The notes beneath the pieces were generated by a model that worked only from the letters and a program-made list of their open reading frames with translations, had not been told where the DNA came from and made no database searches. A stretch of DNA of 64,000 bases, from positions 1 to 64,000 of the forward strand of contig JAFKGI010000034.1 of NCBI GenBank assembly GCA_017307785.1. The letters are read 5' to 3'. This stretch comes from Vulcanimicrobiota bacterium. Its GTDB lineage: Bacteria; Vulcanimicrobiota; Xenobia; Xenobiales; JADMJV01. The translations under genes and the position numbers were made by a program. Shown piece after piece: positions 9,304 through 18,108 of this stretch (position 1 is the stretch's first letter; every line of letters begins with the position of its first letter).

Positions 9304-9320
9304 GTTGAATATTCTTCAAC
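9304..9320. promoter_or_regulatory. Inverted repeat upstream of dcd
   Basis: GTTGAA (9304-9309) and TTCAAC (9315-9320) form a perfect 6-bp inverted repeat with a 5-bp AT-rich spacer in the 82-bp divergent region between the CDGSH gene and dcd. A TATAGT at 9300-9305 looks like a -10 element overlapping it, but no convincing -35 was found. It could be a repressor operator for dcd. The regulator is unknown. Confidence 0.4.
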
Positions 9321-9346
9321 CCAAATGACAGGCAAGGAGTATCCCC

Positions 9347-9865
9347 ATGGGCGTTTTGACCCGCGATGAGATTTTGAAGGCCGTAGAGCGAGGGGATATC
9401 GAAATCGATCCGTTCAATCCCGCCCTGGTCGGGCCAGGCTCGGTCGATCTGCATCTAGACAACCAGTTCCGCGTTTTTAAGAAGCTGCATCACATCTACA
9501 ACGTTACGGATGAAGCCGACTTCACCCAGATCACTCAACTGGTGGAAGTCGACGACACCTTCGTACTTCTGCCCGGAGAAAGCGCCCTGGGAATCACCCG
9601 CGAGCGCATCAAACTGGCCCCCTTCCTGTGCGGACGCCTGGAAGGCCGCAGCCGCTTCGCCCGCCTGGGACTGATGGTGCACGTGACGGCCGGCTTCATG
9701 CAGCCGGGTATCAACAACCGCCAGGTGCTGGAAATCAGCAACGTCTCCTCGGTCGCCCTGGGCCTGCGGCCGGGCACCCGCCTCTGCCAGTTCATCTTCG
9801 AACGCACAGAAGGCGAAGCCACCTATCAGGGCCGCTTCGCCTCCCAAACCCTCGAAGGCTTCTAA
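9347..9865 (+). CDS. dcd: dCTP deaminase (or dCTP deaminase/dUTPase)
   Basis: This enzyme makes dUTP (or dUMP) from dCTP for thymidylate synthesis. The 172-residue trimer-type protein has GPGSVDLHL, the RSRFARLGLMVHVTAGF core with the RS and TAGF signatures, and the catalytic Glu in the VLEISN strand. AGGAG precedes ATG 9347 with 7-bp spacing. It is 20 residues shorter than the E. coli enzyme, near the size of Gram-positive and archaeal bifunctional forms, so dUTPase activity cannot be excluded. Confidence 0.92.
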   Translation: MGVLTRDEILKAVERGDIEIDPFNPALVGPGSVDLHLDNQFRVFKKLHHIYNVTDEADFTQITQLVEVDDTFVLLPGESALGITRERIKLAPFLCGRLEGRSRFARLGLMVHVTAGFMQPGINNRQVLEISNVSSVALGLRPGTRLCQFIFERTEGEATYQGRFASQTLEGF

Positions 9866-10040
9866 GGCTTTCCGTTCTGCGTTAGTTTCCGTTCTGCCCG
9901 GTCTCCGTCGGGAAGGGGGACCCGGGGGATTCTGGGGGTTTGGAGATAGCGAAGCGGCAAAGGCCGGCCCGATCTCAAAACGTTCTTGAGGTTGATTCTG
10001 GCGTCCCCCTGATCGGGATCAGCGAGCGCAAGCAAGAACC

Positions 10041-11318
10041 TCAGGAGTTGACGACGATCTCGAGTTCCAGCAGCTCTTTGGGCAAGGCGGATGAGAGCAC
10101 GCGGGAGCCGGCTTCTTCGATCAGGACATCGTCTTCGATGCGGATACCGCGCACCTCACGATAGGCTTCCACCGTCTTAGGGTCCAGGCAATCCTGGAAA
10201 GGAGCTGTTCGCTCGGGGTTTTCCAACAACTGCGGAATCCAGTAGAAGCCTGGCTCCACCGTCACGGCCATACCGTCTTCCAGCGGCCGGTCCAGTCGCA
10301 AGAAATTCAACCCGAACTGATCACTGCGGCGGCGACCCGGCGCATAACCGGCCCGGTCGCCCAGATCTTCCATGTCGTGGCAGTCCAGGCCCAATAGATG
10401 TCCGGTTCCGTGGGGAAAAAACAGGGCGTGAGCGCCACGTTCGACCAGCTCGGCCGGGTCACCGCGTAGCAATCCCAGATCGACCAGCCCTCGCGTCATG
10501 GTCAGACAAGCGGCCCGATGGACCTCTCGGTATTCCTGACCGGGCCGACACTCGGCCAGGGCCGCTTTCTGGGCGCGCAGCACCAACTCGTAGATCTCCG
10601 CCTGGCGCGGCGAAAAAGTGGTGCGCACCGGAAAAGTGCGGGTCAGGTCCCCGGCCCAGCCTTCGCGATTTTCCGCCCCGAAGTCCACCAGCAGCAGGTC
10701 GCCCTTTTGCAGGGTGCCGTCGTAGTGGGGATTGTGCAAAATCTCTCCGCGCCGGGAGACAATGGGGGTAAAGCTGGTGGCGCCGCCTTCCTGAGTCACC
10801 GAGACCAACAAGGTGGCCAGAATCTGGAACTCGCGACGCTCCGGCCGAGTCGCGCGCATGGCCTGAAAGTGAGCCCGCACGGTCATGTCCACGGCCTGCT
10901 CCAACTGGCTGCGCGCGGCCGCGTCGTGGCGCAGGCGCACGGCCACGACCGCGTCGAGCAGTGCCTCCGGCGCCTGGGAGTTCAGTCGGATCGCCGACGG
11001 CGCCTGTTCAAAAGGCAGCACCATGTCAAAGCCATAGCGTTCGCACAACTCGTCCAGGTCCGGTCCCGGACCCTCCCAGACCGCTCCAGAAACGTCCGGG
11101 CGATCATAGTAAAGCGTAGCACGCCCATCCTCCAGGAGTAGCGCCACTTCCGGATGATTCCAGCCGGCAAAATACAAGAAATGACTGCTAGCCCGAAAGG
11201 GAAAGGTCTGCGAGGGGTTGCGCAGCAGCATCGGCCCGCTCTCGATGAGAACCGGTTTGGGGAACAGTTGGGCCAGCCGCCGGCGACGTTGGCGATAATC
11301 CTCAGCCTGTGTGTACAT
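10041..11318 (-). CDS. pepP: Xaa-Pro aminopeptidase (M24B family)
   Basis: It removes N-terminal residues preceding proline. It has a creatinase-like N-terminal domain (SHFLYFAGWNHPEVALLLEDG) and a C-terminal pita-bread metallopeptidase domain with metal ligands in VDFGAENREGWAGDLTRTFPV (two Asp), the HGTGHLLGLDCHD segment (His) and two Glu further on (VEPGFYWIP, IRIEDDVL). The longest frame starts at TTG 11393 without a ribosome-binding site. ATG 11318 gives a 425-residue protein starting MYTQAEDYRQRRRRL, matching the family. About 80 bp separate it from the divergent hemQ. Confidence 0.9.
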   Translation of the reverse strand: MYTQAEDYRQRRRRLAQLFPKPVLIESGPMLLRNPSQTFPFRASSHFLYFAGWNHPEVALLLEDGRATLYYDRPDVSGAVWEGPGPDLDELCERYGFDMVLPFEQAPSAIRLNSQAPEALLDAVVAVRLRHDAAARSQLEQAVDMTVRAHFQAMRATRPERREFQILATLLVSVTQEGGATSFTPIVSRRGEILHNPHYDGTLQKGDLLLVDFGAENREGWAGDLTRTFPVRTTFSPRQAEIYELVLRAQKAALAECRPGQEYREVHRAACLTMTRGLVDLGLLRGDPAELVERGAHALFFPHGTGHLLGLDCHDMEDLGDRAGYAPGRRRSDQFGLNFLRLDRPLEDGMAVTVEPGFYWIPQLLENPERTAPFQDCLDPKTVEAYREVRGIRIEDDVLIEEAGSRVLSSALPKELLELEIVVNS

Positions 11319-11398
11319 GCCGATCTCTACGCGAGAAGGCGGGCCTCCCCTGTATCGGGAAGGCAGTTCCAAACCATAGAAAGGTCTCGTCAAAAATC

Positions 11399-12232
11399 AT
11401 GCCACAAGCCCCCTCTACTCTGGATGGAGCGTTCCTTTTACACCAATTGTTTCGGGTAGATTGGACCGCCTGGCACCAGCTCAAGGAGAAGAAGCGTAAG
11501 AAAATCCAGCGCCAGAGCGCGGAAATGCTCGAGCGTCTGTGCAGCCGGGGAGAAGGCGACGATAGCGGCGCTCTCTACCACGTGCTCGGTCACAAGGCCG
11601 ACTTGATGTTCGTGTTCTCTCGCGTTTCCGGTGAGAAGCTGGCCGAGCTGGAGCGCGAGCTGACCCTGCTGCCCATCTGGCCTTTCCTGGAAGCGACCTA
11701 CTCCTACTTCTCTTGCGTCGAACTCTCTTTGCATGGCGCCCACGAGCGTTATCGCAACCTGCTGCTGCAGCAAGGACTGGCTGAGCACTCCAAAGAGTGG
11801 GACGAAGCCCTGGAGGCCATGCTGGCCGAAGACCGTCAGGTCCAGCATGCCCGCCTCTGGCCAGAGTTCCCCGACTCGGAATACATCTGCTTCTACCCGA
11901 TGGACAAGCGACGCGGCGAAGTACACAACTGGTTTATGCTGGAAGCTCCCGAACGCGGCAAGCTCATGTCCACTCACGGCAAGACCGGTCGTCGCTATGC
12001 CGGCAAAGTGTCGCAAATCATCAGCTCCTCGATGGGACTCGATGATTTTGACTGGGGCGTAAGTCTCTACTCGCACGACGCGCTTTACTTTAAGAAGCTG
12101 ATTTACGAGATGCGCTTTGACGAAGTCAGCGCCATCTACGCGGACTTTGGCACCTTCTTCATCGGTCGCCGAATTGCCGCCGACCGCTTGCTGGAACTGA
12201 AGCCCTGGAGTGCTCCGGTCGAGTCAGAGTAG
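11399..12232 (+). CDS. hemQ: Coproheme decarboxylase HemQ/ChdC
   Basis: It converts iron-coproporphyrin III to protohaem, the last step of the coproporphyrin-dependent haem pathway. This 277-residue chlorite-dismutase-family protein has the catalytic Tyr in FYPMDKRR (Y166) and the proximal haem His in MSTHGKTGRRY (H193), with the conserved C-terminal YEMRFDEVSA. It lacks the distal Arg context of true chlorite dismutases. ATG 11399 is preferred over an upstream in-frame ATG that would overlap pepP. No other haem genes are nearby. Confidence 0.93.
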   Translation: MPQAPSTLDGAFLLHQLFRVDWTAWHQLKEKKRKKIQRQSAEMLERLCSRGEGDDSGALYHVLGHKADLMFVFSRVSGEKLAELERELTLLPIWPFLEATYSYFSCVELSLHGAHERYRNLLLQQGLAEHSKEWDEALEAMLAEDRQVQHARLWPEFPDSEYICFYPMDKRRGEVHNWFMLEAPERGKLMSTHGKTGRRYAGKVSQIISSSMGLDDFDWGVSLYSHDALYFKKLIYEMRFDEVSAIYADFGTFFIGRRIAADRLLELKPWSAPVESE

Positions 12233-13468
12233 ACGGTCCACTTCGTCGCGGCATTCGGGCGGATATAAAATCATGTCCTGACTGACGCGCTCGCTGAGGG
12301 AGCGCAGGGCGCGCGTGCGCGTGACCTCGGCCAGATGACTCCACTGGCGACCGCGCCCGGTGAGGACGCGAATCGGCGTTTTCGCGTCCTCCAGGGCCAG
12401 GTCGCTGGGGCGGTCCACCCCAAAATAGAGATCCACATCCGGGAAACGGCGGCCCACCAGATCGCGCACTGCTTCCTGCAGTTCCGGATTGGCGCTCTCC
12501 AGCACCTTGGGGAGACGTCGACCCAGGAAGCGCTGGCAGAGGTCGGCCAGCACCGGATCCGAACCGCCCTGCCAGAGTTTGATGGCCTGCAGGATGTCAC
12601 TGTCGTCGCTGGCGATGAAACCGGCCAGGAAGTTAGGCGTCAGGCCGGCCTCGCCCTCGAAGAGAAAGCGCAGGCTGTCGGGCAAGTGCAGACGCCTGGG
12701 GTAGAGGTTGCGGGCGCGCTGGAGAATCGAGCGCAGCAAGAACTCGGCCGCGCGGACGCTGCGGTGAAAATAGACCTGCCAGTGCATAAAGTAGCGGCTG
12801 AAGAGAAAGGCTTCCACCGCTTCGATGGCTTTGGCATCGACGGCCAGCACCTCGCAGCCCCGCTCCAGGTCATAAACCGCAGTCAGACTCGAGAGAATGC
12901 GCTGGACGTCAAAGAGTCCGTAGCGGGTACCGGTAAACAGCGAGTCGCGCTGCAGATAATCCATGCGGTCCACATCCAGTTGACCCGAGATCAGTTCGTG
13001 GAGGACCCGGCGCGGGTAATCGCCGCGCAGAATCGAGATGACCATTTCCGGTTCGACTCCGTGGCGCTCGAGCACGTTGCGAAAACGACTGCGGATCAGC
13101 TCCCAGCCAATCGACTCGTGGTCTACGCCGGTAAAGACATGCTCCAGAGCGTGGGAAAAGGGTCCGTGGCCCACGTCGTGCAGCAGCACGGCGCACAGAG
13201 TGGCCTGAATCTCTTGCTGAGTGAGTTCGACTTGCTGCTGCCAGGTCCAGTTGCGCACCACCTGAAAAGCCAGCCAGCAGGCGCCCAGGGTGTGCTGAAA
13301 GCGCGAATGTTCCGCCCCCTGAAAGGTGGTGTAGCACAATCCCAACTGGCGGATGCGACGCAGTCGCTGAAAATCCGGATGGTCGATCAACTCACAGATG
13401 ACGCCGTGGGGCAGTTGAATGTCGCCGTGAACAGGATCGCGGAAGGTTTTACAAGGCTCAGACAGCAT
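12224..13468 (-). CDS. HD-domain phosphohydrolase (dGTPase/SAMHD1-like)
   Basis: A 414-residue HD-superfamily enzyme. It starts with the FRDPVHGDI segment typical of the YwfO/SAMHD1-like branch and has metal ligands His in HSRFQHTLG, His-Asp in LLHDVGHGPFSH and Asp in DVDRMDYLQRD. The YwfO-like branch hydrolyses dNTPs or nucleotides, but the exact substrate is unknown. It overlaps hemQ by 9 bp tail to tail. A role in dNTP pool control would fit the nearby dcd and uvrB, but this is only positional inference. Confidence 0.85.
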   Translation of the reverse strand: MLSEPCKTFRDPVHGDIQLPHGVICELIDHPDFQRLRRIRQLGLCYTTFQGAEHSRFQHTLGACWLAFQVVRNWTWQQQVELTQQEIQATLCAVLLHDVGHGPFSHALEHVFTGVDHESIGWELIRSRFRNVLERHGVEPEMVISILRGDYPRRVLHELISGQLDVDRMDYLQRDSLFTGTRYGLFDVQRILSSLTAVYDLERGCEVLAVDAKAIEAVEAFLFSRYFMHWQVYFHRSVRAAEFLLRSILQRARNLYPRRLHLPDSLRFLFEGEAGLTPNFLAGFIASDDSDILQAIKLWQGGSDPVLADLCQRFLGRRLPKVLESANPELQEAVRDLVGRRFPDVDLYFGVDRPSDLALEDAKTPIRVLTGRGRQWSHLAEVTRTRALRSLSERVSQDMILYPPECRDEVDRLL

Positions 13469-13505
13469 AGGATCGGCCCCTTCTCGGTCCGAAGGCGGCC
13501 GGCCT

Positions 13506-13964
13506 ATGAAAATCGCACTTTTATCCTTTGTCTCCGAGCCCCCTCACGATCCGCTGGGAGAGTTGGTGCAGCAGCGCCTGACCCGCAGCGACGAAGACCA
13601 GATCGTGCGCGAGGTCCTGCGCCCCGACCTCGGTCGCCTCAAGGGCCTGCTGCTGGCGGCACTCACCGATCCACGCTTCGACGGCATCCTGGTGGTGGCC
13701 GACTTGCCCGGCATGGGCAACGAAGCGCTGATCAGCCACGTGGAGGCCAGCCTCCAGCAGCACCTGCCCGCCTGGCAGCCGCTGGTGGCCCAATTGCTCT
13801 GGCCCCACATCGGCTCCAACGCACTCTGGTCCCACGGCTGCCTGGGCCGTTCCCACCGTCGACTACTGGGCGCCCTCACCGGCGATCAAAAGGCCGTGGA
13901 ATCCGTCCTCGAGGGCCTGCTCGTCCCCCAGCTCGACCGCCTGCTCGACTGGTCCGCCCGCTAG
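13506..13964 (+). CDS. Degenerate MoaB/MogA-like protein
   Basis: A 152-residue protein whose order of segments follows MoaB/MogA (molybdopterin adenylyltransferase fold). It has an IALLSF first strand, a central ILVVADLPGMG strand-loop (residues 61-71) where MoaB has the GGTG loop, a LLWPHIGSNALWS segment like MoaB LSFEEIGTSTLQS, and GALTGDQKAVESVLEGLLVPQLDRLL like MoaB's PGSxKA helix. The GGTG and PGS nucleotide/cofactor loops are not conserved, so classical MPT adenylation is unlikely. No other molybdenum genes are in the window. Confidence 0.6.
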   Translation: MKIALLSFVSEPPHDPLGELVQQRLTRSDEDQIVREVLRPDLGRLKGLLLAALTDPRFDGILVVADLPGMGNEALISHVEASLQQHLPAWQPLVAQLLWPHIGSNALWSHGCLGRSHRRLLGALTGDQKAVESVLEGLLVPQLDRLLDWSAR

Positions 13965-14024
13965 CCTGCCCTGGCTCTCTCCACAATCCCCTTTCCGAGG
14001 CGACTACCGCAGAAGGGAAGAAAT

Positions 14025-14055
14025 CAAAAAGCACCAGGCCTTTTGGCCTGGTGCT
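14025..14055 (-). terminator. Intrinsic terminator for uvrB
   Basis: A perfect 11-bp stem, AGCACCAGGCC (14030-14040) and GGCCTGGTGCT (14045-14055), with a 4-base loop. On the minus strand it is followed by a T-run (A-tract at 14026-14030 on the plus strand), so it ends minus-strand transcription about 80 bp after the uvrB stop. Confidence 0.85.
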
Positions 14056-14132
14056 GCAGATGACCCTACACCGACGAGCTAAGAATATCCTAAAAAAGGC
14101 GCGATTGCATGGAGAGAAGTGGCCATTTTGCG

Positions 14133-16247
14133 CTAACGGCCTTTCCTCCCCCGAGGAGCTTTATAGCCGGGTTCGCCGGGCTTGGCGGGGCCCTGACGCG
14201 CGGGCCGGGCTCCGCGCCGCGCCGGTAGTTCGGTCGTACCCTCCAGCGCCAGACCCACGGCAAAATCGCCAGTTTTCTCCTTCAGGCTGCGCTCGACGTC
14301 GTAGATCTCGTCGCGCAGCGCCGCCGCCGTCTCGAACTCCAGGTTGCGCGCCGCTTGCTGCATGGCCGCTCGCAACTGCACCAGATTGCGCTGCAGTTCC
14401 TCGATATTCATCTGCTTGGTGCGGGCGCTGCGCTCGTTAGCCGTCACGCTACCCCCCATGTCGCCGAGGGTGTCCAGAATGTCGTTGATGGCCTTGCGCA
14501 CCGTCTCCGGCTTAATACCGTGTTCGTCATTGTAGGCTTGCTGCAAGGCGCGACGACGATTGGTTTCGCCCACTGCCGCTTCGATGGCTTTGGTCTGGCG
14601 GTCCGCATAGAGAATGACCTTACCGCTGACGTTACGAGCAGCGCGACCGATGGTCTGAATCAGCGAAGTAGCCGAGCGCAAAAAGCCCTCCTGGTCCGCA
14701 TCCAAGATGGCCACCAGCGAGACCTCTGGCAAGTCCAGACCTTCACGCAACAGATTGATGCCCACCAGTACATCGTAATCGCCCAGCCTCAGGTCGCGCA
14801 AAATCTGGATGCGGCCCAGTGTGTCCACTTCCGAGTGCAGGTAGCGCACGCGCACTCCCAGACCGGTCAGGTAATCGGTCAGGTCTTCCGACATCTTCTT
14901 GGTCAGAGTGGTGACCAACACGCGCTCCTGGCGTTTCTCGCGGATGCGAATCTCCGCCAGCAAGTCGTCGATCTGGCCTGCCACCGGCCGCTGCTCGATC
15001 TCGGGGTCGAGCAAACCGGTCGGGCGAATGATTTGCTCGACGATCACCTGGGAGTTCTGGCGTTCGTAGTCGCCGGGGGTGGCCGAGACGAAAACCACCT
15101 GACCCACCGCCTCCAAAAACTCATCGAAAGCCAGTGGCCGGTTGTCGTAGGCGGAAGGCAGGCGAAAACCGTGCTCCACCAGTGCGTCTTTGCGGGCCCG
15201 GTCCCCGTGCAGCATGGCCCGGACCTGCGGCAAAGAAGCGTGCGACTCGTCCATAAAAACGATGTAATCACGGGGAAAATAGCTCATCAGCGTGTAGGGA
15301 GTCTCGCCCGGCTGACGCCCTGTCAGGTGGCGGGAGTAGTTCTCGACGCCGTTGCAGTAGCCGATTTCTTCGAGCATCTCCAGGTCGTAGCGGGTGCGCA
15401 TCTCCAGCCGTTGAGCTTCCAACAGCCGGTCGTGCTCCCGAAAGTAGGTCAGGCGGTCGCGCAGCTCTTCCTCAATCCCTTCGACGGCTTTCTTGCGCTT
15501 GTCGTAGGGAGTTACGTAGTGGCTGGCCGGATAAATGACCACGCGTTTGGGAGAAGAGCGAAACTCTCCGGTGAGCGGGTCGTAGGTGGACATCCGCTCC
15601 ACCTCATCGCCGAAGAACTCGATGCGCACGATTACTTCCTGGTCGACCGGATGGATCTCCAACACGTCGCCTTGCACCCGGAACGAGGAACGGGTCAGAG
15701 TGGCCTGGGTGCGCTGATACTGCAGGTCGACCAGACGACGCAACAACTCCTGACGGGGCATCTCCTCTCCGGGACGGAAAACGATCATGCCGCTCTGGTA
15801 ATCCTCCGGAGAACCGAGACCATAAATACAGGACACCGAGGCCACCACCAGCGCATCGCGCCGCTCCAGCACGGCCTGGGTGGCCGAGTGACGCAAGCGG
15901 TCGATGTCGTCGTTGATGGAAGCGTCTTTCTCGATGTAGGTATCCGAAGAAGCTACGTAAGCTTCCGGCTGATAGTAATCGTAGTAAGAAACGAAATACT
16001 CGACCGCCGACTCCGGAAAAAACTCGCGGAACTCAGAACAGAGCTGAGCACAAAGAGTCTTGTTGGGGCTCATGACCAGCACCGGCCGATTCATGCGCGC
16101 CGCAACCGAGGCCATGGTGAAGGTTTTGCCGGTGCCGGTGGCTCCCAGCAAGGTGGTAAAGCGGTTGCCGGCTTCCAGGCTGGCCACGATCTCTTCGATG
16201 GCACGTGGTTGGTCGCCGCTCGGCGGAAAGGGAGATACCAGTTTCAT
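14133..16247 (-). CDS. uvrB: Excinuclease ABC subunit B
   Basis: UvrB is the damage-verifying helicase-like subunit of nucleotide excision repair. The 704-residue protein has Walker A GATGTGKT at 35-42, the beta-hairpin YFVSYYDYYQPEAYV, the DESHAS segment of motif II, IQTIGRAARN (motif VI) and a C-terminal UVR domain (LEFETAAALRDEIYDVE) that binds UvrC. A further basic Pro/Arg/Gly tail follows. A longer frame exists upstream, but ATG 16247 (MKLVSPFPPSGDQPRAI) is the family start. The divergent gene begins only 18 bp away. Confidence 0.97.
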   Translation of the reverse strand: MKLVSPFPPSGDQPRAIEEIVASLEAGNRFTTLLGATGTGKTFTMASVAARMNRPVLVMSPNKTLCAQLCSEFREFFPESAVEYFVSYYDYYQPEAYVASSDTYIEKDASINDDIDRLRHSATQAVLERRDALVVASVSCIYGLGSPEDYQSGMIVFRPGEEMPRQELLRRLVDLQYQRTQATLTRSSFRVQGDVLEIHPVDQEVIVRIEFFGDEVERMSTYDPLTGEFRSSPKRVVIYPASHYVTPYDKRKKAVEGIEEELRDRLTYFREHDRLLEAQRLEMRTRYDLEMLEEIGYCNGVENYSRHLTGRQPGETPYTLMSYFPRDYIVFMDESHASLPQVRAMLHGDRARKDALVEHGFRLPSAYDNRPLAFDEFLEAVGQVVFVSATPGDYERQNSQVIVEQIIRPTGLLDPEIEQRPVAGQIDDLLAEIRIREKRQERVLVTTLTKKMSEDLTDYLTGLGVRVRYLHSEVDTLGRIQILRDLRLGDYDVLVGINLLREGLDLPEVSLVAILDADQEGFLRSATSLIQTIGRAARNVSGKVILYADRQTKAIEAAVGETNRRRALQQAYNDEHGIKPETVRKAINDILDTLGDMGGSVTANERSARTKQMNIEELQRNLVQLRAAMQQAARNLEFETAAALRDEIYDVERSLKEKTGDFAVGLALEGTTELPARRGARPARQGPAKPGEPGYKAPRGRKGR

Positions 16248-16265
16248 TACAAAGGCCCAACTCTC

Positions 16266-16994
16266 ATGATGAGAAACCTTTGGGTTGTGGGGGTTCTTTC
16301 CTTCGCTCTGGCCTGCCCCGCCAGCGCCTATCTGCCGCCGGATCTGAGCCAGCGTCGCACGGAACTGGTGCAGCTGCTGCCGTTTGCCCAGGTCACTCAA
16401 CTGCAGACCTGGGTGAATCAGCAATCGGTGCTGCTCAGCCCAGCCGATTATCTCGCCAAGCTGCGGGCGCAGTTCCCCGACCAGAGCGTGGCCTGGACTT
16501 TTTACGCAGGCTGGGAGTATCTGGACCTACTGGAAAAGACCCAGCAAGCCTACGATCAGCGAGACGACGACCTGGCTCGGGCCGAGGATTTGCTCGGTCG
16601 CTACGAAGAGCGCTGCAACGAAACTCTACGAGGCGATGTCACCCCCGCTCAGCCGCTCCCCCTGAATCTAGCTCAGGCCGAGAGTCAGCCACAAATCGAA
16701 GAAACCGAGGACCACCTGCGCGTCTTCCGGGTACTTCCCTGGCCGGACCGCGGCTACACCCGAACCCAGGTCCAGCAGCTTCTGGAAGCAGCCCACGCCG
16801 ACCAGGCCCAGGTGCGCTCGCAACGCGTCAAGCTTGAAGAAGCCAAGAAAAATTTCATTGGTCATCAAGACGTGTGGACCGCCTGGCTCATGGACATGGC
16901 GCGGGCCAGCCAGAAGTTCACGCAGGCTCAGTATCTAAAAGCCTATGCTGAACCCCTGCCTCCCCCGCCCGTTGAGGCCAAAGGAATCCCTTAG
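16266..16994 (+). CDS. Secreted helical protein of unknown function
   Basis: A 242-residue protein with a signal peptide (hydrophobic VVGVLSFALA then CPASA-Y cleavage region near residue 21) and mostly helical mature sequence rich in Q, E and R, ending in a Pro-rich PLPPPPVE tail. No family is recognised. The ATGATG start at 16266 has AAAGG 11 bp upstream. The frame is open for 1.9 kb antisense to uvrB, but that part is shadow. Divergent from uvrB. Confidence 0.7.
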   Translation: MMRNLWVVGVLSFALACPASAYLPPDLSQRRTELVQLLPFAQVTQLQTWVNQQSVLLSPADYLAKLRAQFPDQSVAWTFYAGWEYLDLLEKTQQAYDQRDDDLARAEDLLGRYEERCNETLRGDVTPAQPLPLNLAQAESQPQIEETEDHLRVFRVLPWPDRGYTRTQVQQLLEAAHADQAQVRSQRVKLEEAKKNFIGHQDVWTAWLMDMARASQKFTQAQYLKAYAEPLPPPPVEAKGIP

Positions 16995-17041
16995 CGCTTG
17001 CTTGAACCTGAACCGCCCAGACTCTGAAAGAACGGTGTCCC

Positions 17042-17455
17042 TTGTCCACTCAAGCCGCTCCAGACCCGCAAGAAGTGCGTAAAAAGCTCGAAGAACTGGC
17101 CGCGGTCACCAAAGACCTGGACGGGAACCTCAAGATGCTCTCCAAAGCGGCCAACATCATCGCCGCGGAGCAACTGAAAAAGCGCGTCACCGAGCTGACC
17201 GATTCGCAAAACCAGAAGATGGCGGAACTGGTCGGCCTCAGTCCCGACCCTCAGGACCTCAAGCAATTCAACACCTTCGCCCGCGAAGTCGACGAATTAG
17301 GCGCGCAGATCAAAGCCTGCAAAGAAATCGAAGTGCTGCGCGAGCTAGAGAAAAAGATCGACGAAACCACCGGCGCCCTGGTCGAACTCTTCCAGCGCGT
17401 GGTGGCCGAACTGATGGGCGCCAAGCCCCCTGGCGAAGCCGCCGCTTTCGATTAA
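17042..17455 (+). CDS. Small coiled-coil protein, unknown
   Basis: A 137-residue soluble protein, almost all alpha-helical with heptad-like spacing (VRKKLEELAAVTKDLDGNL, VLRELEKKIDETTGALVEL). No domain recognised. The start is TTG 17042. It lies 47 bp after the secreted protein gene and ends 3 bp before the convergent response regulator. A structural or scaffolding role is possible but unsupported. Confidence 0.6.
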   Translation: MSTQAAPDPQEVRKKLEELAAVTKDLDGNLKMLSKAANIIAAEQLKKRVTELTDSQNQKMAELVGLSPDPQDLKQFNTFAREVDELGAQIKACKEIEVLRELEKKIDETTGALVELFQRVVAELMGAKPPGEAAAFD

Positions 17456-17458
17456 CGA

Positions 17459-18082
17459 CTACAGGTCTTCGATCGACAGCAGCCCGCGCCGGATGGCGTA
17501 GCGGATCAACTCCGCCCGATTCGACACTCCCAGCTTGCTCATAATATTGGCTCGGTGCCGCTCCACCGTGTTGGAGCTGATCGACAACTTCTTGCCGACT
17601 TCGCGAGCCGTCAGTCCCTGCGCCGTCAATTGCAACACTTCCAGTTCGCGCGCCGAAAGAACGGTGTCGGGCTCCTTGGCCAGCAAACGAGCCAGACTGG
17701 GATACAGGTAAGCTTGACCGGCGGCCACAGCCCGCACAGCCGACACCAGGTCGTTGGGAGCGGCACCCTTGACGATGTAGCCGGTGGCCCCCGCTCGAAG
17801 CAGCTGGAAAAAGTACCGCTCATCCTCATGCATGGTGAGAATCAGGATGGGCATGGTGGGATACTTTTCCCGCACATGCTGAGTCACTTCCAGGCCATTG
17901 ACCTCAGGCATCGAGATATCGAGCAACAACAAATCCGGCGTGATCGTCTCGAGGCATTGCAGAGCCTCACGGCCGTTACTGGCCTCCGCCAGAACGTCGA
18001 TGTCGCCTTCTTCGGTCAGCAGCATGCGGATGCCGGACCGGACCACCGGGTGGTCTTCAACAATTAAAACCGATATGGACAT
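17459..18082 (-). CDS. NarL/FixJ-family response regulator
   Basis: A 207-residue two-component regulator with a receiver domain (ED at 9-10, phospho-acceptor D55 in LLLLDISMP, Lys in YIVKGAA) and a LuxR-type HTH (LSARELEVLQLTAQGLTARE to NTVERHRANIMSKLG, residues 143-190). No histidine kinase is nearby, so it is an orphan here. The XRE regulator lies 26 bp upstream on the same strand, so the two may be co-transcribed. Confidence 0.92.
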   Translation of the reverse strand: MSISVLIVEDHPVVRSGIRMLLTEEGDIDVLAEASNGREALQCLETITPDLLLLDISMPEVNGLEVTQHVREKYPTMPILILTMHEDERYFFQLLRAGATGYIVKGAAPNDLVSAVRAVAAGQAYLYPSLARLLAKEPDTVLSARELEVLQLTAQGLTAREVGKKLSISSNTVERHRANIMSKLGVSNRAELIRYAIRRGLLSIEDL

Positions 18083-18108
18083 TTCTTCCCCCCGTTCACC
18101 TTAGCGCG

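Noticed and set aside
12335..14440. 701-codon plus-strand open frame across the HD, MoaB-like and uvrB region
   Set aside because: Shadow of the opposite-strand HD gene and of the in-frame neighbour; no recognisable domain or start signal.
14355..16265. Long plus-strand open frame antisense to uvrB
   Set aside because: Low-likelihood His/Gln-rich composition and exact antisense position to uvrB; only its last part (from 16266) is a real gene.
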